Origin: Chelydra serpentina
Taxonomy: Eukaryota > Chordata > Testudines > Chelydridae
Length of the DNA stretch: 64,000 nucleotides
Assembly: GCA_037349315.1 (NCBI GenBank)
Contig: JBAIAC010000059.1
Span: 30,474,501-30,538,500 of the forward strand
Reading direction: 5' to 3'
In this document: piece by piece, positions 9,946 through 63,343 of the stretch
Layout: each line of letters opens with the position of its first letter
Numbering within the stretch: the stretch's first letter is position 1
Made by a program: the position numbers and the translations under genes
Notes under the pieces: model-generated
The model's database searches: none
What the model saw: only the letters and a program-made list of their open reading frames with translations
Told to the model about the DNA's origin: nothing

Positions 9946-12045
9946 GGGAGAATAACATGAGGGGGGGAAAGAGTCGAGGAAAGCTGGCTGTATTTTAAAG
10001 AATCCTTATTGAGGTTGCAGGAAAAAACCATCCTGATGTGTAGAAAAAAAAGTAAATATGGCAGGCGACCAGCTTGGCTTAACAGTGAAATCCTTGCTCG
10101 TCTTAAACACAAAAAAGCAGCTTACAAGAAGTGGAAGATTGGACAAATGACCAGGGAGGAGTATAAAAATATTGCTCAGGCATGCAGGAGTGAAATTAGG
10201 AAGGCCAAATCACACTTGGAGTTGCAGCTAGCTGGAGATGTTAGGAGTAACAAGAAGGGTTTCTTCAGGTACGTGAGCAACAAGAAGAAAGTCAAGGAAA
10301 GTGTGGGCCCCTTGCTGAATGAGGGAGGGAACCTAGTGACAGAGGATGTGGAGAAAACTAGCGTACTCAATGCTTTTTCTGCCTCGGTCTTCACAGACAA
10401 GGTCAGCTCCCAGGCGGCTGCACTCCGCAGTACGGTATGGGGAGGAGGTGACCAGCCCTCTGCAGAGAAAGTAGTAGTTCGGGACTATTTAGAAAAGCTG
10501 GACGAACACAAGTCCATGGGGCCGGATGCACTGCATCCGAGGGTGCTAAAGGAGTTGGCCGATGTGATTGCAGAGCCATTGGCCATTATCTTTGACAAAT
10601 CATGGCAATCGGGGGAGGTCCCGGATGACTGGAAAAAAGCTAATGTTGTGCCCATCTTTAAAAAAGGGAAGAAGGAAGATCCGGGGAACTACAGGCCAGT
10701 CAGTCTCACCTCAGTCCCTGGAAAAATCATGGAACAGGTCCTCAAGGAATCAATTCTGAACCATTTAAAGGAGGGGAAAGTGATCAGGAACAGTCAGCAT
10801 GGATTCACCAAGGGCAAGTCATGCCTGAGTAACCTAATTGCCTTCTATGATGAGATAACTGGCTCTGTGGATGAGGGGAAAGCAGTGGATGTGCTATTTC
10901 TTGACTTTAGCAAAGCTTTTGATACAGTCTCCCACAGTGTTCTTGCCAGCAAGTTAAAGAAGTATGGGCTGGATGAATGGGCGGTAAGGTGGATAGAAAA
11001 CTGGCTGAATGGTCACGCTCAACGGGTAGTGATCAATGGCTCCATGTCGAGTTGGCAGCCGGTATCAAGTGGAGTGCCCCAAGGGTCAGTGCTGGGGCCG
11101 GTTTTGTTCAATATCTTCATCAACGATCTGGAGGATGGTGTGGACTGCACCTTTAGCAAGTTTGCAGATGACACGAAACTGGGAGGAGTGGTTGATACGC
11201 TGGAGGGTAGGGATAGGATACAGAGGGACCTAGACAAATTAGAGGATTGGGCCAAAAGAAATCTGATGAGGTTCAACAAGGACAAGTGCAGAGTCCTGCA
11301 CTTAGGATGGAAGAATCCCATGCACTGCTACAGACTAGGGACCGAATGGCTGGGCAGCGGTTCTGCAGAAAAAGACCTAGGGGTTACAGTGGACGAAAAG
11401 CTGAATATGAGTCAACAGTGTGCCCTTGTTGCCAAGAAGGCTAACGGCATTTTGGGCTGTATAAGTAGGGGCATTTCCAGCAGATCGAGGGACGTGATTA
11501 TTCCCCTCTATTCGGCACTAGTGAGGCCTCATTTGGAGTACTGTGTCCAGTTTTGGGCCCCACACTACAAGAAGGATGTGGATAAATTGGAAAGAGTCCA
11601 GCGGAGGGCAACAAAAATGATTAGAGGGCTGGAGCACATGACTTATGAGGAGAGGCTGAGGGAACTGGGATTGTTTAGCCTGCAGAAGGGAACAGTGAGG
11701 GGGGATTTGATAGCTGCTTTCAACTACCTGAAAGGGGGTTCCAAGGAGGATGGATCTAGACTGTTCTCAGTGGTAGAAGATGACAGAACAAGGAGTAATG
11801 GTCTCAAGTTGCAGAGGGGGAGGTTTAGGTTGGATATTAGGAAAAAACTTTTTCACTAGTAGGATGGTGAAGCACTGGAATGGATTACCTAGGGAGGTGG
11901 TGGAATCTCCTTCCTTAGAGGTTTTTAAGGTCAGGCTTGACAAAGCCCTGGCTGGGATGATTTAGTTGGGGTTGGTCCTGCTTTGAGCAGGGGGTCGGAC
12001 TAGATGACCTCCTGAGGTCCCTTCCAACCCTGAGATTCTATGATT
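9946..12045 (+). mobile_element. CR1 LINE, copy 1, 5'-truncated
   Basis: Plus-strand CR1 retrotransposon carrying the distal endonuclease-RT linker, the reverse transcriptase domain and the 3' tail (GGTCGGACTAGATGACC ... GAGATTCTATGATT). The 5' end is truncated at GGGAGAATAACATG. A 19-bp inverted copy of its own sequence lies just upstream (9925-9943). It is in inverted, tail-to-tail orientation with the next CR1, separated by about 45 bp. Confidence 0.93.
10009..11859 (+). pseudogene. CR1 ORF2 reverse transcriptase, N-terminally truncated
   Basis: A 616-codon frame covers most of CR1 ORF2 after the endonuclease. Motifs seen in order are [22 protein letters not shown] (fingers), [22 protein letters not shown] (first catalytic Asp), [15 protein letters not shown] and FADDTKLGG (the catalytic DD pair). 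The C-terminal thumb and tail region follows. The endonuclease domain is missing because of 5' truncation. The last about 40 codons ([14 protein letters not shown] ...) lie in another frame beginning around 11,844, where an A/T-rich run has shifted the frame. The protein cannot mobilise itself but could have been recently active. Confidence 0.85.
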
Positions 12046-12090
12046 AGATCTTCCAGTGTGACATTCTGCAGAGCACAGGTCAGAGACAGT

Positions 12091-13586
12091 CATAGAATCA
12101 TAGAATCTCAGGGTTGGAAGGGACCTCAGGAGGTCATCTAGTCCACCCCCCTGCTCAAAGCAGGACCAACCCCAACTAAATCATCCCAGCCAGGGCTTTG
12201 TCAAGCCTGACCTTAAAAACCTCTAAGGAAGGAGATTCCACCACCTCCCTAGGTAACCCATTCCAGTGCTTCACCACCCTACTAGTGAAAACGTTTTTCC
12301 TAATATCCAACCTAAGCCTCCCCCTCTGCAACTTGAGACCATTACTCCTTGTTCTGTCATTTGCCACCACTGAGAACAGCCTAGCTCCATCCTCTTTGGA
12401 ATCCCCCGGCAGGTAATTGAAGGCTGCTATCAACTCTCCCCTCACTCTTCTCTTCTGCAGACTAAATAACCCCAGTTCCCTCAGCCTCTCCTTGTAAGTC
12501 ATGTGCCCCAGCCCCCTAATCATTTTCGTTGCTCTCCGCTGGACACTCTCCAATTTGTCCACATCATTTCTGTATTGGGAGGGACCAAAACTGGACACAG
12601 TACTCCAGGTGTGGCCTCACAAGTGCCAAATAAAGGGGAATAATCACTTCCCTCGATCTGCTGGCAATGCTGCCTACTAATACAGCCCAGTATGCCGTTG
12701 ACCTTCTTGGCAACAAGGGCACACTGCTGACTCATATCCAGCTTCTCGTCCACTGTAATCCCCAGGTCCTTTTCTGCAGAACTGCTGCTTAGCCAGTTGG
12801 TCCCCAGCCTGTAGCGGTGCATGGGATTCTTCCTTCCTAAGTGCAGGACTCTGCACTTGTCCTTGTTGAACCTCATCAGATTTCTTTTGGCCCAAACCTC
12901 CACTCTGGATCCTATCCCTACTCTCCAGCGTATCTACCTCTCCCCCCAGCTTAGTGTCATCTGCGAACTTGCTGAGGGTGCCATTCATCCGATCATCGAG
13001 ATCATTAATAAAGAGGTTGAACAAAACTGTCCCCAGGACCGACCCCTGGGATACTCCGCTTAATACCGGCTGCCAACTAGACATCGAGCCATTGATCACT
13101 ACCTGTTGAGCCGAACATTCTAGCCAGCTTTCTATTCACCTTATAGTCCATTTATCCAATCCATACTACTTTAACTTGCTGGCAAGAATACTGTGGGAGA
13201 CCGTATCAAAAGCTTTGCTAAAGTCAAGATATATCACATCCACCGCTTTTCCCCATATCCACAAAGCCGGTTATCTCATCATAGAAGGCAATCAGGTAGG
13301 TCAGGCATGACTTGCCCTTGGTGAATCCATGGTGACTGTTCCTGATCACCACCTTCTCCTCCAAGTGCTTCAAAATGGATTCCTTGAGGACCTGCTCCAT
13401 GATTTTGCCAGGAACTGAAGTGAGGCCGACTGGTCTGTAGTTCCCCAGGTTCTCTTTCTTCCCTTTTTAAAATATGGGCACTATATTAGTCTTTTTCCAA
13501 TCATCTGGGACCTCCCCCAATCAGCACAAATTTTCAAAGATAATGGCCAGTGGCTCTGCAATCACATCAGCCAACTCCCTCAGCAT
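12091..13586 (-). mobile_element. CR1 LINE, copy 2, 5'-truncated and degraded
   Basis: Minus-strand CR1 starting at its 3' tail (CATAGAATCATAGAATCTCAG, 12091) and ending near 13,586 inside the fingers region. Several frameshifts and stops break the RT frame. Remains include [10 protein letters not shown] on the minus strand and the C-terminal [12 protein letters not shown] block. It is more diverged from the other copies than copy 1 is. Confidence 0.9.
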
Positions 13587-16280
13587 CCAGTTACTCCTGT
13601 AATGACCCCAATAACTCAGGTTTGACTCCAGCACAATTTCACCATCATCATCACTGTTGCAGTCGTCTCCAGGTTGCTCTTTAAGCTGCAGCATTGCTCG
13701 ATCACCTGGGAATTCAGGCTGTCCAGTCCCACTGGGAACCCTTGGCACCAGACATGTTGCTTTCTGCCATCCAGAGAGTCTGGCCATTTTGGTCTTTAGG
13801 TCACTTCTGGGATGGGGCTTTCACTCTTCATAATTGTCTGTCTGATATAGCCAACTCACCTGTGCCACTTTTTGAGGTGTGGCTTCCGAGTGGCAGGGGA
13901 CAGCTGGGCAGCACATTGAATGACCTCATCTGCCTTTGGAGCCCTTCGCTCTTTGTTCCGAGGCCAGTGACCTCCAGAAGTTGGCGAGGTCTCCAGAGCC
14001 CAGCTTCTTAACAGTATTTAGGCACTTAACTCCTATTAATTTCAGCAGAAGTTAGCAGCCTAAATCTCTTCGAAGATCTGGGCTTAAATGGCTCAGCTCC
14101 ATTAAAGGCAAAGCAAGGAGCAAAGGAAAGAGCAGTGCATGCCGTGGATAGAAAGGCAGGTCATGACTCATCTCCTGTTGGGCCTGCCAAGACCCCATTG
14201 CTAGAGTCGGGTTGATGGCCAAATGTTTGAAGGTGGCTTGGGGTGACCTACTTGAGACACTTTAAAGGGACCGGAATTAATTTCAGACCCCTCCCCCAGC
14301 TGAACACCCACAAATCAGGCTTCTTTAAAAGGGCATCGAGAAGAGTCACTTGGGGGAAATCTCAGGCAGAAGGTAGATGACAGGAGAATCCTGTGGCAGG
14401 CAGAGACCCCAGGAACGGGGGCAGGGGGAAAGGAACACACATCGGGAACTGGGTTGTGGGGCAAACTAGGGAAGGTGGAGGAGAAATTAAAGGCGGCCAG
14501 GGTGGGAAGCAGTGCAGGCTGCTAAGCTGACTTTGCAGGGCAGAGAAAGTGAAAGGAAAAAACTTTCCCTCCCCCCGTTCCCCACTCTGCCGGGGGAGGG
14601 ATCAAAAAGAGGAACCAGGGCGAAAGCTAAGGAGGTTGCATGAGTGAAGGACACCAGGGGAGCAGCTCCAGTAGGGCACAGGCCACACGAAAGGGTGTGG
14701 GGCAGCAAGACATGGCAGGGAGCAGGAACATGGCCTGGGTTTCTGACACAGTCACTTTGAGCAGGGAAAAGCAGAAGCACGGGGCGGGGGGGGGGGGGGG
14801 GTGGCACAGCCGCTGGGGGATGGAGAAGAGCCTGTGCTCCTCCAAATGGACCACGTAGGAGGGGTGGGGAGATGACATCCAAGAGAAAACTGGCAACCCC
14901 ATAGGTGAGTCTCCAATGGCCTGAAATTGTGCTGCACAGTGTGCAATCAGGCCACTAGCAGAAGCCGGAAGCCCAGCAGGGGTGGCCTGTTCCTGTCTGG
15001 CAGCCCCTGGGTTTAACTCCTTCATCTGCTGTTAGCTAGGCAGAAAAAGTTTTCCCCCATTCATCAGTGAGTGGAGTTATGACAGTTCTCAAAAGGGATC
15101 TACATACCCAGCCCCTTTTCTCATTGCCAGGGTTACACTGCCATCACCTGGCCATTTTGGGAAAGAGCAGCTTCCATGCAAGAATCCCGTAAATTTCACT
15201 CTGATCAATTTCCTTATACTTATACCTTAACCTATGGGGTGGAAAAAGGGCTACCCCCATTGATAGAGCAAATGTTTCTGTAGGGAAAAGTCTGAGCGAT
15301 GGCAGTTTCATGAAGTGGATCCACTTTCAGCGGAGAGGTGGCTAGTGCCACTGAGTTGTTTACAGCTGTCTCCTCTCTTCAAATTCATGCACATCTTCCT
15401 ATTTGTTTCTAGCAAGATGTCTCTATACTCCTGACAGGCTGAGAATCCTATTTCCCCACTGGTTTGCACAGGGCCAGGAAGGACAGCTCCATTTCTGTCA
15501 TTCAGATAGCTTCACGGGATTCCCAATAGGCCTTTTACTCCACAGCTTCTATTCCCAGGTTGTAATCAGCAGTCGGATAGTCAACGAGAGTGTCTGCATT
15601 TAGCACACTTGATTCTAAGGGGGTAATCTGGAGCCCATGCCAGGGGAATACGAAGAGTCACCATGATCGAGGCACAGACGACAACTTCCCCTGCAAAATA
15701 ATAAGGAACAAGACGCCGAGTTCAAGTTACTGAGAGAGCGAGAGCGCAGATGACCCCGTGGATTGGCACTGCATACTGCCCTAGTGGATGACACTGACCA
15801 AAGGCAAGGTCTTCAGAAGTGGCAAGTGACTCAGGACCCTATCTTCTTTTCCAAGTTGATTTAGGTACCTCATACTCTAAATCCTATTGACTTCAGAAAA
15901 GCATTCCTTTGTCACTTGCCATCACTGGGCCTGCTTTCCCCTCTCTCGGCTTTGCCTATTCTGACTGAGCTCTTTGGGGAGGGACTGTCGCAGTGTGTAT
16001 CTGCAGCACATCATGCAACGGGGCCCCTTCAGGCACTGCTGTCATACAGCCAGCCTGCGCTTGCCTTGGCGTTCAGAACAGGGAACTGGCTGCTTCCGAA
16101 GAGAAGATGCTATTGGCCAAGGGATCCCTGGGGCAGAAGCTATGTCTGGAAAAGCATGTACAGCTAGATATTCACTATCCAGAACTATGACTTTAAAACA
16201 GGTATTAAAAGAGGTGGTGGAGGAGAGGAGGGAAGATGACTAAAACCATTCCCTGTACATTGGTACATGAATGATGAGTT
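13587..16280. other. Intergenic DNA, no gene seen
   Basis: No coding exon or full element is supported. A 16-base uninterrupted G run lies at 14786-14801. Around 14,010-14,080 and 15,850-15,900 are fragments like those at 7,284-7,365 (TTTAGGCACTTAACTCC, GAAGATCTGGGC), suggesting an old, very degraded amniote repeat. Proline- and glycine-rich open frames near 14,490-15,020 are compositional artefacts. Confidence 0.45.
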
Positions 16281-16284
16281 AGAC

Positions 16285-16392
16285 TGTAGATGCTGAGGCA
16301 AGGACCATCTTTTTGTTGTGTTTGTACAGCACCTAGCACCCTGGATCCTGGTCGATGACTGGGGCTTGTAAGTGCCACCCCAATAAATGACC
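16285..16392 (+). repeat. Old retroposon fragment (TTTGTACAGCACCTAGCACC type)
   Basis: GGACCATCTTTTTGTTGTG ... TACAGCACCTAGCACCCTGG ... GACTGGGGCTTGTAAGTGCC ... AATAAA-like tail is a pattern that recurs in degraded form near 34,900, 46,265-46,320 and 60,875-60,965. This recurrence within one window supports an ancient interspersed retroposon tail. The class is not certain. Confidence 0.5.
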
Positions 16393-16879
16393 CTAAAGTG
16401 AATGGGATGGGTTGGTGAATTCTCATTTTTCAATCCCACATTGAAGGGGGTGGTGGAAACAGAGGGAATCTAGGCCGGTAGCCATCACTAACATGTTTGG
16501 GTCCTCTGTTCTGTTAGACAAGTCAGTCTTACCATACAGATGGATGTAATGGACAGTGAGATTTTAAGCCAGCTTTCAAATTAGCCCCGGCTAAGCCCAG
16601 GCAAGAAAGATTTCAATGCAAAAAAAGCTTGTTTTTCAGGATGTCAGGAACATGGGGAGACAAAGGGTTGGAAGGAAAGTTCAGACATGATCTAAGCCAG
16701 AAAGCTAGAATGAAATAGATGTTAAGAGGAAGGAAATAAATCTGTGAAGAGCTCACGGAACCAAGCAGCAGCAGTCAGACCCTGAGTCAGAGTCACTTGT
16801 TTGCTTTTTCTATCCAAACCCCAAAGTGATTGGATGAAAGGAGCAGATGGGAAAAGTTGGGTTTCAGTTGAGCGTAGGA

Positions 16880-17800
16880 CATAGGAGTGGAAGGGCCATC
16901 CCAGGTCATCAATTCTGGTTCCCTGTAATCACAGGCAGCCCTGTCATATAACCCATATAATTCATAAACCGATCAAGCGCCATTTTAAAAATGAGTCAAG
17001 TTGTTCCCCCTCTTCCCAACCTCCGCTACTGGGAGGCCATCCCAGAATCCCACTGCTGTGACGGTTACAAAGCGACTAATTTCCAGCCTAACTTTGTTCA
17101 AGGCCAGTTTATCCCTATTTGTTTTTGTGCCATTAGCTTCAACAGCTCTTCTCCCTCACTGGTGTTTACAACCCCAATGTATTCAGAGAGATCTATCAGA
17201 TCCCCCTCCTGCTGCCTTTCTTTTGTCAAACGAAATAGCCAAGCTCTTCAGTCTCCTCTTGTAAGCCACACCCCTTAATCATGCTACCAGGCCTTCTCTG
17301 CGCCTGGTCCAGTTTCAATTCATCGGTTTTGAACCTGGATGACCACATCTTGGTGCAGTATTCCAGAGGTCTTATCACTGCCTCCTAAAGTGGTATTAAT
17401 ACTTCCCTCTCTCTACTGGAAATACCTCTCCTGATACATCCTACAATCGCATTTTCCTTTTTCACAGCCACATCATACAGTTGGCTCAGTCATTCCATGA
17501 TCAACTATACACCTAGGCCTTTCTTCTTCAGCCATTTCCAACTGAGAAGACCAGAGCTTATAGCAATTTTATTAGTGCCTAAGTGCATGATCTTGAACTT
17601 TGTACTATTACATTTCATCCCATTTCTATTACTCTAATCCTGAAGGTCAGCCACTTCTTCCTGTATAATATTCCAGTCTTCTGTTGTATTGACAATGCCT
17701 CCCAAATGTGTTTCATCAGCATACTCCAACTTTTTGTTCCAAGGTCATTATTTGAAAGTCATTCTAAATACTTGGGTATTAGCATGATTGTATGGCCTTA
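16880..17800 (-). mobile_element. Old CR1/L3-clade LINE fragment
   Basis: The reverse strand reads as the 3' third of a CR1-superfamily RT and its 3' UTR, with many gaps. Phrases of the family are recognisable on the plus strand (CAGTATTCCAGAGGTCTTATCAC, TAAGTGCATGATCTTGAACTT), which parallel CR1 copies 2 and 4 (CAGTACTCCA, TAAGTGCAGGACTCTGCACTT). It is much older than the other copies and has no usable reading frame. Confidence 0.65.
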
Positions 17801-17825
17801 CAATTAGGTCTGGTTTAAGTCCAGT

Positions 17826-18010
17826 CACAGATCTTAAGGGCAGAAGGGACCACTGTTGTCATCTCGTCTGACCTCCTGTATAACAGAACCCAAAGAACTG
17901 CTCCAAAATAATTCGTTTGAACTAGAGCAGAGAAAAAACATCCAATCTTGATTTAAAAATGACCAGTCATGGAGAACCCAGCACAGCCTTTGGTAAGTTG
18001 TTAATGGTTA
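17826..18010 (-). repeat. Old CR1-like 3' end fragment
   Basis: CACAGATCTTAAGGGCAGAAGGGACCACTG followed by CTGACCTCCTGTATAACA is the reverse complement of a CR1/L3-type 3' UTR. A similar, weaker fragment follows at about 18,282-18,375. Both are degenerate and non-coding. Confidence 0.5.
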
Positions 18011-18375
18011 ATTACTCAGTTAAAAATTCAACGGGCAGATGATGCTAACTTGGTGCAATACATCAGCTAGGAAAGGCAGAGAGAGTTGAGCAGGACATTA
18101 TCAGCTAATAGCTCACCTCTCCTATGAGATGGAGAAACGAGGGCAACAGTACCTCTGAACGATGCTCAGGGGTGCAGAGAACTTAGATGGAGTTTGCAAT
18201 ATTGCATAGTAGCAGAGATCAGTGCAGGATACGCAGAGGTACTCTACCTGATTCCGGAATAACTTCTGCATGCAGAGTGATTAAGACCAGAATGTACCAC
18301 CCATATCATAGTTTGACCTCCTGTATATCACAGGCTAAATAAATATCACCCAGCCCAACCACCAGAATTAAAGTA

Positions 18376-19094
18376 TTACAGCCTTCAGAAAACTACACTA
18401 TTGTGTGCCACAGGCAGAGAACAGGACGGAAGCCCTAAATTACAAACACTTAGGGAACCCAATGCCCACAAAGAGCATGAAGGGTGCAAGCAAAGTGAAG
18501 AGAAATTGAGTTCTCTAATTCCTTCCACCTGAGCCTCTCAAAGCACTTACCTGCTTCAGTGGCTGTTTATATATAATGACTGCAGCTGGTCTGAAAAGCT
18601 TTTGCTTCTCTGATAAAAACCCAAGTTTCAGAAAGGCTTTTCTTCAGTAAAACCCAAAGCTACGAAGGAGCTGTGAAAGGACCCAGTGTACTGAGCTTCC
18701 CAACGGACTTACGGCATTAGAGGTGCCTACATGAGACAAAAGATGACATCCAACAGAACATGCATAACGGGTGCTTCATCTTTTACTTTACAAGAGACTG
18801 AAGAGTTGTGGGATCTCTAGACCATCGTTTTTTCCAACAGAAATATTGGTCTGAAGACTCTATCTAATCAGAAAACTAGCAAGGGTCTGACAAGAGAACC
18901 ACCATAAACAGATATAGGAAGAGCTAAATAGGCACAATAAATAGCCTAGTAGGACTGTTATACTCTTCTGGTCACCAGAGGGATGGCAGGATGACAGCAG
19001 TGAAACTAGGCATCTGACTGGTACCATCGACCTGAGTTCACCTCCCCTTCTCAGGACATCCAACTCCCACACAAACAACATGCAGACCCGACAT
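18376..19094. other. Intergenic DNA just downstream of KDM2A
   Basis: No gene or clear repeat is seen. The part adjoining 19,094, read on the minus strand, is GT-rich (GTTGTTTGTGTGGG at about 19,082-19,069), which fits the downstream element of the KDM2A poly(A) site. Confidence 0.5.
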
Positions 19095-21785
19095 TGCTTT
19101 CTTTAAACTTTTATTCCAAAAATCCACCCCCAAGAAACAAAATATTTCCCTTCAGAGGTTGGTATCTTCCCCTCCCTCCCCCACAAATGTCTCTTCTGTT
19201 CATGTGGTAATAGGTTATGAGCAAAGATTCTCTCTAAAACCAGTATTGGAGAATGCTTAGAAGAGAAAATAAAAACAAAAAAATTCCAACTAGCTCCCCC
19301 TCCCTTTGCCCCCAAATAATAACCCCCAACCCAACAGCATAAGACTTGTTTTCTTTTACCCTTAATGCTTACATTTAATTTTAAAGCACAAATGTTGGAG
19401 ATGGACTCTAAATCGCCAACAAAAAATATATATTTACAATATTTCTCTGGGGGAAAAAAAAAAACAAAACACAAAAACACAACCAAAACCCTTTAAACCA
19501 ATAGTGACTTTTTTCAGGGAGTTTTATTTAGGGAGCAGGGTTGGTTTTTTTAAATCACTAAGTGATTTCATAATATATATATCTATAGATAGATAGATAT
19601 ATATTTCTTCTTTCCTTTGTGGATTTTCATCCTTTGCCTTCCAAGGTGGTGGCCAGTTACAGGAACGAGTATCACACTTTTATTTAAATGTTTTAAGTCT
19701 TTGAAGCCACAGACTTAGTGGAAGGCTGCATCTCGGAAGGCTGTGGGACAGCGAACTTAAAGACTGACCACTTCCTTCACCCATCAATCAGCTCCACTCC
19801 TCCTCCTGCCTACCATGGACACCCCTGGCACAGTGATCCACTGTTGCTCAGCGCTGAATGCATATGTAATGGTAGCTAAGATGCTTTTGTTTTTCAAACA
19901 GAAAAGCCAGCCCAGAAATCCTTGGGCCTGGAGTGTCCCCCAGGTCAGATGCACTTATATATCCTGTTTATAGCTTCCCCTGCCTTCCTTTAAAACAAAC
20001 AAAAATAAGTAGTTTGATGCTTCTGTTTTACACAGGAGTAACCAAAATTAAAATGGCAGAAAGCTTCCACTCCTAGGTCAGTGATAACAACAAAGCGGGC
20101 TTCCCCCGCCCCCCTCTCAAAACTCTAAGAATCCATTGTAGCAAAACTCCCATGTACCGAGGCACTGCGGAATTCATCACTCTTGCATGTTCCAGTCAGC
20201 AAGCAAGCAGGCTCACGATATGGAGGCTGAGGGGGGAGGAGGAGGGAGGAGGGGAAGCACAGGACCTGAGCCCCCCACTGGGGGTTCAGTGGATCTAAAC
20301 AAAGACATCCCCCACCCAACACTGCAGCAGCAGAAATCATTGGTGCCAGAGAATTCGGAGCCAGCAGGCCGTGGGGAGAGTTGGAGGGGTGACAGCTGCT
20401 TCTGCCTCCCTTATTGCTTTTGAAGCAGTGAGGGTGCATCTGGTCGATTCTCCTTTGAGGTTTCACAACCGCTCATCCCTCCCCCTTTTCCCTGCTGCTT
20501 AGAGAGTTCCTTTCACCCCTGTAAGGCTGGAGAGGGGCTGGGGGAACATGTGGCAGGCTGGTTTTGTGCTATCAGTATGCTTAGAAGGAGGGGATTTGGG
20601 GGGCAGGAGGAGGGGAGGAAGAGAGCAGAGTGCAAAATGTGCATTAAACATCGACAAGCTCAGTCAGGGGAGCGTCCAGTCACTTTTGGGAGGGGGGGGG
20701 AGGGGGAATAATGACCCAAAATAAGATTCCAACCTTTCTTTTTAAAGTGCAAAAAGCTCTCTGCTGCCCAAGAGAGAGGGTTCTTTGGACCGACCATTCA
20801 TTGCAAAGGAAAAGTGGCAGCTAAAGGGGTAGGGGGACGGGGACTTTCATGCCCCCCTCCACGTCTCCCAGCTCGAGAGCCGACAGCTACACGCTGGGTG
20901 ACAGGATGGAGAAGGATCCTCTCCTCTGGCCACAGCATCCCAAGAGTGCTCAATGATACTAGCCTGTCCGAGGGGGTGGGGAGAGCATGTAGCCCATCCT
21001 GTGCAGGATTTAGAAACCCTTCTGGATGCCTTCTGAGTCCTCCCTGAGCTCTGATGGACCTGGCCCCTGCAGACACCCACCCCCAGCCCTTCCAGAAGGG
21101 CTGGACACTCCTCCTCATGGGGGTGTAGATAGATGTGAGCAGGCTAGCGCTGCTCTGGAGTGGAAGCTTGGCTAGATACAGGAGACACCTAGCCTTGAGA
21201 ACCCACTGCCCTGGGACTCTTGCCCTCTACATACAAGCTGCAGGAAGCAAACCCCGGCCACTTTAGTGAGGCAAGGCCAAGAGGAGGAAAAGCTCAGGGG
21301 GCAGAGATGTGGCATGCATGCCAAGCCACAGGTCCAACAGCCACACATGTGGTGGTGGTACTGGAGAGACCAGGCACGCTTGTTTCATACCATTCAGCGC
21401 CAATCCCTGTTCCAGGGGGAGGGCGCTCCCCTTGCCCATGCTGAGTAGGAAGTAAAATCTGTTTTGGGGTGCCAAGGCGGGGAGAAAAGATGGGGACATT
21501 TCCCTGCGCAGACACCTCTGCACAACCTCAGACTAAGAGCAGCCAGGCTCCAGAACGAGCTCCCCTGGCCACGGCCCATTCCTCCTCAGCTATGGGTCAG
21601 CCTGGCAGGACCCCTTCCCCTGACGAAGTCCCAGGAAGAGGAGGAGGAGGAGACCCAGTGGAGTGGGGTTGGCCACTGCCCTGCCTGTGGAGGTGGGTGA
21701 TGGAGGAGTGCATGATGCTGGCCTCACAGCAGGACAGGGCTGGGATGTGATCTTTCCTTCTCCTCAGTCTGCCTGGGGTTGGTCT
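19095..21785 (-). other. KDM2A: KDM2A 3' untranslated region
   Basis: The region from the KDM2A stop codon to the most distal plausible poly(A) site, about 2.7 kb. A minus-strand AATAAA at 19115-19110 is followed about 30 bp later by a GT-rich downstream element. Two more AATAAA sites at 19684-19679 and 19528-19523 allow shorter ends. The region contains a TATA/GATA microsatellite (about 19,575-19,605), purine-rich tracts and no conserved reading frame. The length is inferred, not proved. Confidence 0.65.
19110..19115 (-). terminator. KDM2A: KDM2A distal poly(A) signal
   Basis: AATAAA on the minus strand, 2.67 kb after the stop. Cleavage is expected about 15-20 bases downstream, near 19,095, with GT-rich sequence next to it. 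Confidence 0.6.
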
Positions 21786-63343
<41,558 letters not shown>

